Positions 9,801 to 18,025 of a stretch of DNA of 64,000 bases are shown here, one piece after another (the first letter of the stretch is position 1; each line of letters starts with the position of its first letter). The DNA lies in the NCBI GenBank assembly GCA_900473745.1, contig UCMW01000007.1, positions 496,001 to 560,000 on the forward strand, written 5' to 3'. Position numbers and translations under genes: made by a program. The stretch comes from Hyphomicrobiales bacterium. Its GTDB lineage: Bacteria > Pseudomonadota > Alphaproteobacteria > Rhizobiales > Rhizobiaceae. Below the pieces are notes generated by a model. It was not told the origin of the DNA, searched no databases, and saw nothing but the letters and a program-made list of their open reading frames with translations.

Positions 9801-10238
9801 ATGCACCACCGCGCCACAATGATCATCCTGACCACTCTCGCCTGCATCGCAGGTGCAAGCCTGGCGGCGCATGCCCAGCAGCCACAAGTCATCCCCGCCC
9901 CCGACATCGATGACAGCACTCTGATGGACACCTATCTCTGGCACGTCCGCGGTCTGCCGCCTGGCAAGCGCCTCGCGGTCCATTCAGGCGCCGGCCCGAA
10001 TTTCCGCGTCATCCACGCGCTCGATGAGGGGCAACCGATCGAGCGCCTCTCCTGTCAGGATAGCCGTGGCGGCTACTGGTGCCGTATTGCCACCGTAGAC
10101 CGCCCCCGCATCTCAGGCTGGGTCGACGGACGCTTCCTGCTCGAGGAGACAGGCTTCGCGCCGCCGGACGACCTGCGCAATCCGTCGTTCGAGCCGGAGA
10201 TCCTCATCGATCCCTTCCCGAGGCCGAGAAGGCCCTGA
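9801..10238 (+). CDS. Small secreted SH3-like domain protein
   Basis: A 145-residue protein with an N-terminal signal sequence (MIILTTLACIAGASLAAHA, cleavage after AHA) and a single bacterial SH3-like domain: LAVHSGAGPNFRVIHALDEG, then YWCRIATVDRPRISGWVDGRFL. Such domains often bind cell wall or act as protein adaptors in the periplasm. Start chosen at 9801 because GGGAG lies 6 bases upstream. Two cysteines (in SCQDS and WCRIA) could form a disulfide. The gene is convergent with the giant repeat protein gene, 23 bases from its stop; no functional link is shown. Confidence 0.75.
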   Translation: MHHRATMIILTTLACIAGASLAAHAQQPQVIPAPDIDDSTLMDTYLWHVRGLPPGKRLAVHSGAGPNFRVIHALDEGQPIERLSCQDSRGGYWCRIATVDRPRISGWVDGRFLLEETGFAPPDDLRNPSFEPEILIDPFPRPRRP

Positions 10239-10261
10239 GGGCTAATCCTCGATCTGTCAGA

Positions 10262-13200
10262 TCAGAAATCCTGATAGGCCGCGATAATCGCCGCGAGCTG
10301 GACGTCGTTCATGGCCTGGACTTGCGGGGTCGTCAGCGCAAAGAGCTGCGCGGAGCTCAGATCATCGATGTCCTGGGTCGAGAGACCCGCAATCGCTGAC
10401 GTGGCAATGGCGGCTATATCTTCAGTGGAGAAGAGCTGCAGGTCGCCATCCTCCAGGGCGCGGATTGCGGCCGATCCGAGAGCGCCGACCTGTGCTGCGG
10501 TCAAAGCCTCGATCTGCCCCGTCGTCATGGCAACCACTTGCTCGGTGGAGAGCGAACCGATGACCCGCGAGCTGAGCGCTGCGACCTGTGCAGTGTTGAG
10601 TGCGACGATGCTGCTGGTCGACAGGCTGCGGATCTGCGTCGATGTCAGGGCGGAAAACTGGCTGCTCGTCAGGCCGGCAACTTGGGCCGAAGTCAATGCC
10701 CGGACCTGGGACGTCGTCAGCACACTCATCTGCGACGTCGTCAATCCGGCGAGCTGAGCACTGCCAAGGGCGGCGATGTTGGCAGTCGACAAGCCGACGA
10801 TCGCCCGCGAACTGATGGCGGCGACGTCGCTCGATTCCAGCGCGCCCAAATCTTCGGTCGTGAGACCGGCGACCGCAGCACTCGAGAGCAAGGCCAAGAG
10901 GGCCGTCGTCAGAGAGCCGATCTGCTCGGAAGACAGCGCCGCGATCTGGGCAGAAGCGAGACCGGCAAAGGCACGGGTGTTGATTGCGGTAATCTGGCTG
11001 GTGGAGAGCGAGGCAAACGTATCGGACGTCAGAGCCTGCAACTGCGCGCTGGTCAAGGCACCGATCGCGGCCGATGTCAGGCCGTCGAATTGCGTGCTGT
11101 TGAGGGCAGCGATCTGCGCCGTGGTCAGCGCAGCAGCCTGGCCCGACGTGAGCCCGGCCAACCGGGTGGCATCCAGAGTGGCGAAGGCAGATGGGGCGAT
11201 GGAGGCAATCGTTCGGCTGCTCAATACGGCAAGTTCCGATGAGGTCAGCGTATCGAGTTGGGTCGAGGCGAGCGGCGCACTTCCAAGCGCTGCAAGTTGC
11301 GACGTCGAAAGTGCGGCAAATTCTGCGCTTCCGATCGCAGACCAGAGAGTGCTGCCAAGGTCAGTGAGCGCACGCGTGCTCAAGGATTGCATCTGTTCGC
11401 TCGACAGAGATCCGAACTGCTCCGGTGACAACGACCGAACCTGGGCGCTGGTGAGCCCGGCGACCGCGGCTGTGGAGAGGGCATCGATCTGAGCGCTAGT
11501 CAGGACGTCGATTTGCCCTGAGGTCAGTGCTGCGACCTGAGCGGCGGTCAGGCTCGAAATCTGGTCGGATGTCAGTGCCGCGATGCCGCTGCTCGACAGC
11601 GCGCCGATGACACCAGACGGCAGGGTGGCGATCTCGGAAGATGTCAGGGTACCGATGGCACCGGTGGTCAGGGCGCGAACAGCCGAAGAGCTCAGCGCAC
11701 CCAGTTGCGTGCTGGTCAGCGCATCGAAGGTCGCCGTGCTCAGGGCAGAAATCTGTTGGGACGTCAGAGCCGCGATGCCACGCGTGCTGATCGCCCTGAT
11801 CTGAGCCGTGTCGAGCAATGCAAGTGCGGTGCTGGAGAGCGCCACGATCTGGCTCGAAGACAGTGTCGCGATCTGGCTCGTGGTCAGGGCATTCAGCTGA
11901 GTGCTCTGCAGCGAGCCAATCACGGCGGTCGAGAGAGCTGCGATCTGGGCCGAGGTAAATGCGACCAGCTGGCTCGAGGTCAGGCTAGAGAACGCACCGG
12001 TCGTCAGGCCGGCCAGCGAACGAGACTGCAACGAGGCGATATCGGCGGCATCGAAGGTCAAAAGGTCGTCGGACCCGAGCGCCGCAACCGAAGTCGACGA
12101 AAAAGCCGCAATCTGGGCGCTCGACAGGCTGGCGATCTGCGCCGAGGTCATGGCCGCAACCTGCCCTGAAGCAAGCGCTGCAACGGCACGTGTGTTCATC
12201 GCGGAGATCAGCGTCGTGGACAGGGTGCCGATGACGGAAGTGGCGATGCCACGGATGGCAGCGGAGGTGAGTGCCGCGAATTCGTTCGTGGAGAATGTCT
12301 CCAGGTCGCTGGCCGAGAGTGCTGCGACGTCGCTCGACGACAGTGCGGCGATCTGCGCCGACGTCAGCGCCGCGATCTGGTCGCTGGTCATCGCATCGAG
12401 TTGGGCGCTGGTGAGCGCGCCGATGGCACGGCTGTTCAGTGCTGCTATCTGCTCGGTGGAAAGCGTGGTGATGTTGACGTTGCCGAAAGCAACAATTTGG
12501 GCGGAACCGAGCGCCGCAATCTGGGCGGTGCTCAAACCGTCGATCTGACTGCTGTTGAGTGCCGCCACCTGCGCTGTCGTCAGGCTCGCGATCTGGCCGC
12601 TGGAGAGCGCCGTCAGCTGAGCCGAGAGCAGGCTGGCGATCTGAACCGTAGTCAGCGTCTGCAGGGCACGCGAATTCAGAGCCGCGAGTTCGGTGGACGA
12701 GAAGTTCGCGAGATCGTCGGTCCCCAGCCCGGCCACGCCCGACGAGGACAGGGCGGCAAGCTGCACGGTCGAGAGGGCCGCGACCTGGGCGCTATCGAGC
12801 GCGGCAATCTTGGCAGACCCAAGTATCGCGATCACGCGGGTGGTGAGACCGCTGATCTGCAGGGTGCTGAGCGAGAGCAGCGTTCCGGAGTTGAGCGCGT
12901 TGACTTGAGCGCTCGACAGACCGGCAAGCTGGGCTGGCGCGAGGCCGTCGACCTGATCGGATGTCAGGGACGCGATCTGCGCCGTGGTCAGGGCCGCGAT
13001 CTTGGCAGAGGTGAGACTGGTCAGCTGTGCGGAACCAAGCGCGGCAAAAACGTCGACCGAAAGGCCGGCCAGGCTTCGCGTCGCAATGGCCGCCACATCT
13101 TCTGCGGACAGCACATCGATATCGTCGGTACCAAGGCCCTGGATCGCGGCAGAGGTGAACGCAGCAAGCTGGCCGGTCGTCAACACATCGATCTGCTGCG

Positions 13201-13924
13201 TCGAGAGTGCTGCCACCTGCGCCGAAGACAGGGCCGCGATCGCACTGCTCCTCAGGCCGGCGATCTGGTCGGTTCCGAAAGAGGCCAGCTTGTCGGTCGT
13301 GAGCACCGAAATCTGGCGCGAGGTCAGACCGGAGACCTGCAGCGCAGAGAGCCCGTCGATCTGGCTGGTGGACAGGCCCGCGACGACGGCGGTCGGCAAA
13401 GATGCAATCTGTGCCGAGCTGAGACCGGAGAGCTGAATGCTGGTCAGTGCGGCGAAGTTGGCGGGGGACAGACCGGCCAGCGCGCGCGTGGACAGAACGG
13501 ATAGCTCGGCTGAGCTGAGGGTTGCCATATCCTCCGTGCCGAGACCGGCAAGCGCCACACTGGTCAGCGCATTCAGTTGCGATGTCGACAGGGCATTGAA
13601 CTGGTCGGCCGACAGCGCTGCAATTTGGGCGGAAGAAAGCGCACCGAGCTGACCGCTCTGCAGCCCAATCATCTTGGTACTGTCGATGACGGCGAGCTGA
13701 TCCATGGTCAATCCGCGCACCGCAGCAGCCGAAACGGCGCGCAACTGGCTGGATGACAGACTGTCTAAATCATCCGTCTGGAAGGCCGAGATCTGCTTCG
13801 ACGACATCGCGCCGATCTGAGCGGAGCTCAGCGCATTGACGTCTTCGCTGGAGAAAGCCGCGATCGTCGATGTCGCCAGTGTCCTGATCTGACTGATGCT
13901 CATCGAAGGAATAATCGTCGCCAT
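10262..13924 (-). CDS. Giant octapeptide-repeat protein of unknown function
   Basis: A 1220-residue protein composed of 151 complete octads of the form L-[ST]-[ST]-x-[QDE]-[ILV]-x-[AGS] plus one truncated unit, after a seven-residue leader. Octads are grouped into higher-order blocks of 17 (136 residues): residues 128-263, 264-399, 400-535, 616-751, 752-884 (three residues short), 885-1020 and 1021-1156. Ten-octad blocks lie at 48-127 and 536-615, and an eight-octad end at 1157-1220. Each block tends to begin with G-T-[DE]-D-[LI] and has [ST]-R in octads 3 and 13. I see no Cys or His, few Lys, one Trp, no signal peptide and no membrane segment. The ATG at 13924 has AGGGCGAG upstream; the frame extends 12 codons further without a ribosome site. 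I do not recognise the family. Confidence 0.85.
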   Translation of the reverse strand: MATIIPSMSISQIRTLATSTIAAFSSEDVNALSSAQIGAMSSKQISAFQTDDLDSLSSSQLRAVSAAAVRGLTMDQLAVIDSTKMIGLQSGQLGALSSAQIAALSADQFNALSTSQLNALTSVALAGLGTEDMATLSSAELSVLSTRALAGLSPANFAALTSIQLSGLSSAQIASLPTAVVAGLSTSQIDGLSALQVSGLTSRQISVLTTDKLASFGTDQIAGLRSSAIAALSSAQVAALSTQQIDVLTTGQLAAFTSAAIQGLGTDDIDVLSAEDVAAIATRSLAGLSVDVFAALGSAQLTSLTSAKIAALTTAQIASLTSDQVDGLAPAQLAGLSSAQVNALNSGTLLSLSTLQISGLTTRVIAILGSAKIAALDSAQVAALSTVQLAALSSSGVAGLGTDDLANFSSTELAALNSRALQTLTTVQIASLLSAQLTALSSGQIASLTTAQVAALNSSQIDGLSTAQIAALGSAQIVAFGNVNITTLSTEQIAALNSRAIGALTSAQLDAMTSDQIAALTSAQIAALSSSDVAALSASDLETFSTNEFAALTSAAIRGIATSVIGTLSTTLISAMNTRAVAALASGQVAAMTSAQIASLSSAQIAAFSSTSVAALGSDDLLTFDAADIASLQSRSLAGLTTGAFSSLTSSQLVAFTSAQIAALSTAVIGSLQSTQLNALTTSQIATLSSSQIVALSSTALALLDTAQIRAISTRGIAALTSQQISALSTATFDALTSTQLGALSSSAVRALTTGAIGTLTSSEIATLPSGVIGALSSSGIAALTSDQISSLTAAQVAALTSGQIDVLTSAQIDALSTAAVAGLTSAQVRSLSPEQFGSLSSEQMQSLSTRALTDLGSTLWSAIGSAEFAALSTSQLAALGSAPLASTQLDTLTSSELAVLSSRTIASIAPSAFATLDATRLAGLTSGQAAALTTAQIAALNSTQFDGLTSAAIGALTSAQLQALTSDTFASLSTSQITAINTRAFAGLASAQIAALSSEQIGSLTTALLALLSSAAVAGLTTEDLGALESSDVAAISSRAIVGLSTANIAALGSAQLAGLTTSQMSVLTTSQVRALTSAQVAGLTSSQFSALTSTQIRSLSTSSIVALNTAQVAALSSRVIGSLSTEQVVAMTTGQIEALTAAQVGALGSAAIRALEDGDLQLFSTEDIAAIATSAIAGLSTQDIDDLSSAQLFALTTPQVQAMNDVQLAAIIAAYQDF
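10265..13783 (-). repeat. 24-bp tandem repeat units in 408-bp super-repeats (coding)
   Basis: The DNA encoding the octads has a 24-bp period and a 408-bp super-period. Block borders on the minus strand are at 13783, 13543, 13135, 12727, 12319, 12079, 11671, 11272, 10864 and 10456. The ten-octad blocks (13783-13544 and 12319-12080) lack seven octads, and the block 11671-11273 lacks nine bases. Units differ at many codon positions, so the array is old or diverging rather than a recent slippage product. The three reading frames of the opposite strand stay open over long stretches as a by-product of this composition. Confidence 0.9.
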
Positions 13925-14401
13925 CAATGCTCGCCCTAAAAACTTGTGGTTCGAAAACACATTGCGACCAGATACCGGGCGCGCGTCTCTCTGGGTGGAC
14001 GCGGCGGCTCCCCAACTTCTGCAAGGCCGCGCGTCGAGGAACGGGCAACAACTCGCAGTAAGGCTATCTACGCAACTTCAGTGGAAACATGGCCCGAATG
14101 AGCCCGGCGCAGGATTGGGCATCATGCAGCAGAACTGATCTCTGCTTCCCCGCCGTCAAAATGACGCGAGCCGGAAACCCCAACCCTTGACCCATGAATC
14201 AGAAGCAGATTCTGGGGCGCCATAAACGCGATATGACGCAGAAATTAACCATTCGTCAATCAGTAAGGCAGCAATTCTTGTAGCCTAGGGTTGGTTCTCA
14301 TCTGGTACTGCTCGCAACCGACGCGATGGGCCGCGGCAATAAAACCGTAGAGCAAGCCAGTCATGACGAAAGCCAGGAATGCCTCTGCGTCACCCTTCTC
14401 C
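13925..14401. other. Intergenic region without a supported gene
   Basis: About 480 bases between the start of the repeat-protein gene and the stop of the GFA-family gene. Several parts are less GC-rich than the surroundings, for example the stretch around 14225-14280, consistent with promoter DNA. A 34-codon frame on the minus strand (14260-14364) has no ribosome site and I do not call it. No clear terminator, repeat or RNA element was found. Confidence 0.5.
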
Positions 14402-14782
14402 TCACTCCTCCCCGGGCCGGTCACGCTTGTATCGCTGATCGACTGGAAACTCCGGCAGCCAGCCCTCCCGCCTGACAGTCCAGAGTTCATAGCTCGGCTG
14501 AAACACGTCGATGTCGTCGAGCGCCCCAAGATGAACCTCGACTTCGTCACCGCTGCGATTGAAGACGCGGGAGCCGCAGGTCGGGCAGAAGTATCGGCCG
14601 TCATACATCTGCGCCTCGCCTGTGACCTTTACCTGATTATCCGGATAGATCGCCGCAGCATAGAATAGCGCTCCGTGATACTTTCGGCAGTCGAGACAAT
14701 GGCAGATGCCGACCCGATCCGGCTCACCCTCCGCCTCGAACCGCACCTTGCCGCAAGCGCAACCGCCCGTGATGATTGCCAT
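14402..14782 (-). CDS. GFA (glutathione-dependent formaldehyde-activating enzyme-like) family protein
   Basis: A 126-residue zinc-binding protein with the family pattern: GCACGKVRF near residue 8, CHCLDCRKYHGALF near residue 30 and FCPTCGSRVF near residue 68. The cysteine pairs bind one structural and one catalytic zinc in the Gfa/CENP-V fold. The ATG at 14782 is preceded by a very good ribosome site (GGGGGAGGGAT); the frame extends 22 codons further without one. Most family members are not proven formaldehyde enzymes, so the reaction is open. Confidence 0.85.
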   Translation of the reverse strand: MAIITGGCACGKVRFEAEGEPDRVGICHCLDCRKYHGALFYAAAIYPDNQVKVTGEAQMYDGRYFCPTCGSRVFNRSGDEVEVHLGALDDIDVFQPSYELWTVRREGWLPEFPVDQRYKRDRPGEE

Positions 14783-14875
14783 ATCCCTCCCCCGTCGATG
14801 ATTGCCAAACAGAAAATGGCCGCAGCTCTCGCCACGGCCATCACCCAACTCTGAAGTGGCGGATCGGTTGCGCGA

Positions 14876-15832
14876 TCAGGCAGCCAGCGCCTTCGCGATC
14901 TGGCCGCGCAGCGTATCCATATCCTTGGCAAACCCGCGAATGCCTTCAGCGAGCTTTTCGGTCGCCATCGCGTCCTGGTTCATTGCCCAGCGGAAAGCCT
15001 TCTCGTCGAGCGAGACATGCGGCTCGGCCTTGACCGTTTCTGGCGACAGCGCGCGGGCAAGCGTGCCCTCGTCCGCATTCAGCTCGTCGAGCAACTGCGG
15101 GCTGATGGTCAGGCGGTCGCAACCGGCCAGCGCTTCGATTTCGCCGGCATTGCGGAAGGAAGCGCCCATGACGATCGTGTTGATGCCGTTCGCCTTGTAA
15201 TAGTTGTAGATCGAGCGGACAGAGACAACGCCCGGATCGGTTTCGGACGTGTAATCCTCACCGGTCGACTTCTTGTACCAGTCGAGGATACGGCCGACGA
15301 AGGGCGAGATCAGAAACACCTTGGCTTCCGCGCAGGCGATTGCCTGAGCCTTGGAGAAGAGCAGCGTCAGATTGCAGTCGATGCCTTCCTTCTGCAGCAC
15401 TTCGGCAGCGCGGATGCCTTCCCAGGTGGAGGCGAGCTTGATCAGGATGCGGTCCTTCTCGATCCCACGTTCCTTGTAGCCGGCGATGATCTGGTGCGCC
15501 TTGTCGATCGATGCCTTGGTGTCGAAGGAGAGGTCGGCATCGACTTCGGTCGACACGCGGCCGGGCACGAGTTCGGCCAGAGCAGCACCAACGGAGATCG
15601 CCATGCGGTCGGCAATCGCGCCGATCACGGCATCATCCTGGCCGCCCTTGGCCTTGCCCCAGGTGATTGCTTCCTGGAAGGCATCCTTGAACGCATCGGT
15701 GCCGAGCGCCTTCAGAACGATCGACGGATTGGTGGTGCAATCGACCGGCTTCAGGCGGCGGACGGCCTCGATGTCACCGGTATCGGCGACCACGGTCGTC
15801 ATGGAACGAAGCTGTTCGAGTTTCGAGGTCAT
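14876..15832 (-). CDS. tal: Transaldolase
   Basis: A 318-residue enzyme of the TalB type, matching the usual length. It transfers a dihydroxyacetone unit from sedoheptulose 7-phosphate to glyceraldehyde 3-phosphate in the pentose phosphate pathway. The Schiff-base lysine is Lys132 in [13 protein letters not shown], the same position as in E. coli TalB, and [11 protein letters not shown] (residues 28-38) is the N-terminal signature. The start at 15832 ([11 protein letters not shown]) fits the family; the frame runs 25 codons further. The gene is divergent from a SorC-type sugar-binding regulator with paired palindromes between them, so control by a sugar phosphate is likely. Confidence 0.93.
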   Translation of the reverse strand: MTSKLEQLRSMTTVVADTGDIEAVRRLKPVDCTTNPSIVLKALGTDAFKDAFQEAITWGKAKGGQDDAVIGAIADRMAISVGAALAELVPGRVSTEVDADLSFDTKASIDKAHQIIAGYKERGIEKDRILIKLASTWEGIRAAEVLQKEGIDCNLTLLFSKAQAIACAEAKVFLISPFVGRILDWYKKSTGEDYTSETDPGVVSVRSIYNYYKANGINTIVMGASFRNAGEIEALAGCDRLTISPQLLDELNADEGTLARALSPETVKAEPHVSLDEKAFRWAMNQDAMATEKLAEGIRGFAKDMDTLRGQIAKALAA

Positions 15833-15930
15833 CAGATCATCCTTCGGCTCAGCGAAAAGGGTTGGCGACCGATGGTGGACCGCCGGTCTTGTTGCTCGGA
15901 CTATCACCGTCAGAACACGGCAAAGTCAAG

Positions 15931-15964
15931 ACATATGTCCTTTGAATTTGACATAAGTGTCAAT
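15931..15964. promoter_or_regulatory. Paired palindromic operator between tal and the SorC-type regulator gene
   Basis: GACATATGTC at 15931-15940 is a perfect 10-bp palindrome. TTGACATAAGTGTCAA at 15949-15964 has perfect 6-bp arms around a 4-bp centre. Their centres are 21 bp apart, two helical turns, on the same DNA face. TTGACA of the second palindrome could also be a -35 box (with GATAGT 16 bp further on) for the regulator gene, which would give autorepression. Confidence 0.6.
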
Positions 15965-16008
15965 GAAACGGATAGTGGTGCCTGGAAGTTCCCCATTCGA
16001 GAGAGATC

Positions 16009-17019
16009 TTGACCAAGCTCCGACGCGAGACCCACACCACCCTTTCGGACGCAGCCGCGCTGCGCATCCGCGCCGCATGGCTCTACTACAACGAGGGCCT
16101 GACGCAGAAGGACGTGGCCGATCGTCTCGGCATAAGCCGCTCGACTGTCATCCGCATGCTGGAGGAGGCGCGCAAACGCGCCGAAGTGCAGATCTGGATC
16201 AGCGATGGCGTCGCCGATTGCGTCGACCTCGCTGTCCGCCTGGAAAAAGCCTACGGCCTCGACGAGGCTGTGGTCGTCCCCTCGCCGGACAGCCAGGATG
16301 CCGCCTCGATCGCCAAGGCCGTCGGCCTCGCCCTCGGGCAGTTCCTGACCGAAGTCATCACCAACGACATGACAATCGGCGTCGGCTGGGGGCGTACCAT
16401 GACAGCGTCGCTTGCCGGTTTTCGGTCGCCAGGCCGGGAGAACTGCAAGGTCGTCTCGCTGCTCGGCGGCATTGTCGCCGTGCGCCAGACCAATCCGATC
16501 GACTATACCTGGCGGCTGGCGAGCCAGCTCGGCGCCGAATGCTACATGTTCCTGGCACCGTTACTGGTCGATTCCGTCACGACCAAGCGGGCGCTGATTG
16601 AGGATTGTGGGTTGAAGGCGATCTACGACCTCGCCGAAAACCTCGACCTCGCCATCGTCTCCTGCGGCGATATTGGCCCGCATTCCACTTCGCTCTCGGA
16701 AGGCTTCATCAGCCACCAGACCTTGACAGAACTCGTCGACGCCGGATGCGTCTGCGACACCATGTTCAACTTCCTCGATACAGACGGAAACTCCGTCGCC
16801 CATCCCATCAACGAGCGAGTGATGTCGGTCGATCTCGACACGCTAAAGAAGGCCAAGCACATCGTGCTGTCGTCAGGCGGGGCCCATCGTGCCAGGGCGA
16901 TCCGCGCGACGATCAGAAGGATCGGCTGCAACACGCTGATCACGGATGAGGCGGCGGCGCGAGAACTGCTGGGAATGGCGGAGTCAAGAGCGTTTGACGG
17001 TGGCAAATCCGCCCACTAG
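16009..17019 (+). CDS. SorC/DeoR-type sugar-binding transcriptional regulator
   Basis: A 336-residue regulator with an N-terminal helix-turn-helix (NEGLTQKDVADRLGISRSTV, about residues 28-47) and a large C-terminal SorC-type effector domain that resembles sugar-phosphate isomerases, beginning near residue 65. The starting codon is TTG at 16009, preceded by GAGAG; no better start is in frame. Members of this family sense phosphorylated sugars. The gene is divergent from transaldolase, which suggests control of that gene and of itself through the paired palindromes. Confidence 0.88.
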   Translation: MTKLRRETHTTLSDAAALRIRAAWLYYNEGLTQKDVADRLGISRSTVIRMLEEARKRAEVQIWISDGVADCVDLAVRLEKAYGLDEAVVVPSPDSQDAASIAKAVGLALGQFLTEVITNDMTIGVGWGRTMTASLAGFRSPGRENCKVVSLLGGIVAVRQTNPIDYTWRLASQLGAECYMFLAPLLVDSVTTKRALIEDCGLKAIYDLAENLDLAIVSCGDIGPHSTSLSEGFISHQTLTELVDAGCVCDTMFNFLDTDGNSVAHPINERVMSVDLDTLKKAKHIVLSSGGAHRARAIRATIRRIGCNTLITDEAAARELLGMAESRAFDGGKSAH

Positions 17020-17052
17020 GAGAATACATCGTCACTGCTCGGGGTAAGCATC

Positions 17053-18006
17053 TTGGCTCAGCGTCTTCTTCGTCACTTCCGTTACGGCAAAACCTTCGCC
17101 TTCCTGCGGCGCCTGACCAGTAGCCGCTCGAAAAGCATCAATGCCGTGCGCAGCCTCTACCTCGAACAGGGTCTCGACAACCGGCCTTGTGTCCTGTGCG
17201 GCGGAAGCGAATTCACGCTGATTTGCGAAGGTGACCGCTACGGCTTCGATCTGGACAAGCAGATCTGCGACCGCTGCGGCCTCGTGCAGACAAGCCCCGC
17301 GGTGAAGAAGGATTTCCTCAACGCCTTTTACCGTGATCACTATCGTCGTCTCTACACGAAACGGGTGGACGTCGACCACGCGCGCCTCGTAGAAGAGCAG
17401 CACGACAAAGGCAGACGTTTTCTCGAGTTTCTCAAGTCGACAGAAGCCGCAGGCCAACTGGCCAATCTCGCGGTCATCGAAATGGGTTGCTCGTCCGGCG
17501 GCATCCTCGACACCTTCAAGCCGCATTGCCGCAGCGTCCAGGGTTGCGACCTGGATGTCGAGGCGATCCGCTACGGCAAGGAGACGCTCGGCCTCGACCT
17601 TGAGGTCTCGGAATTTCCCACGCATCTGCCGGATGGGCCACGCCTGTTCCTGCTGTCACATGTGCTCGAGCACACCCATGATCCGCTGGCATCGCTGAAG
17701 CAGATCAAGTCGCTGATGTCGGCGCAGGATTATCTCTTCATCGAGGTGCCGGGCATAAACATGGTGGCAGAAGGCGACTACAAGAACGACCTGAAGTCCT
17801 ATTTCCACCTCGCCCATGTCTGTGATTTCTCCGAGGGCACCCTGCGTGCACTCGCGGCCCGCGCTGGCTATGAAGTGCTGAGCTGCAACGAGACCGTGAC
17901 GGCACTTCTTCGCCCTTCTGTCGAGGCGGAACTGCCATGGCGGCGCAGTGAAAAGGACACGCCAGAGAACATCCTGCGCATCGAGGCGACACGACAGGCC
18001 CGCTGA
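17053..18006 (+). CDS. Class I SAM-dependent methyltransferase with N-terminal zinc ribbon
   Basis: A 317-residue protein. Cys46-x2-Cys49 and Cys72-x2-Cys75 form a zinc ribbon like that of C-methyltransferases acting on sugar nucleotides and related small molecules. The SAM-binding motif I is VIEMGCSSGG (residues 141-150) and a post-motif region LSHVLEHTHDPLASL follows. Starting codon TTG at 17053. No biosynthetic partner gene is adjacent, so the acceptor is unknown; polysaccharide or lipopolysaccharide sugar modification is one possibility. Confidence 0.75.
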   Translation: MAQRLLRHFRYGKTFAFLRRLTSSRSKSINAVRSLYLEQGLDNRPCVLCGGSEFTLICEGDRYGFDLDKQICDRCGLVQTSPAVKKDFLNAFYRDHYRRLYTKRVDVDHARLVEEQHDKGRRFLEFLKSTEAAGQLANLAVIEMGCSSGGILDTFKPHCRSVQGCDLDVEAIRYGKETLGLDLEVSEFPTHLPDGPRLFLLSHVLEHTHDPLASLKQIKSLMSAQDYLFIEVPGINMVAEGDYKNDLKSYFHLAHVCDFSEGTLRALAARAGYEVLSCNETVTALLRPSVEAELPWRRSEKDTPENILRIEATRQAR

Positions 18007-18025
18007 GCGGGCTTCCGCCCAGCCC

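Noticed and set aside
12401..13504. Long plus-strand frames opposite the octad-repeat gene
   Set aside because: The 24-bp period of the repeat gene keeps other frames open by periodicity; the products are low-complexity Arg/Gly/Gln sequences without a ribosome site. The minus-strand frame has clean octads and exact block arithmetic.
10265..13783. CRISPR or satellite array
   Set aside because: The 24-bp periodicity has no constant direct repeats separated by unique spacers, and it is fully explained by the octad-coding frame.
14260..14364. 34-codon minus-strand frame with a hydrophobic start (MTGLLYGFIAAAHRVG)
   Set aside because: No ribosome site, and it is the tail of a longer shadow frame of the GFA gene; too little support to call.
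17999..18013. GCCCGC-TGA-GCGGGC hairpin over the methyltransferase stop
   Set aside because: Only a 3-base loop and no T tract; could be a weak terminator but not distinguishable from chance in GC-rich DNA.
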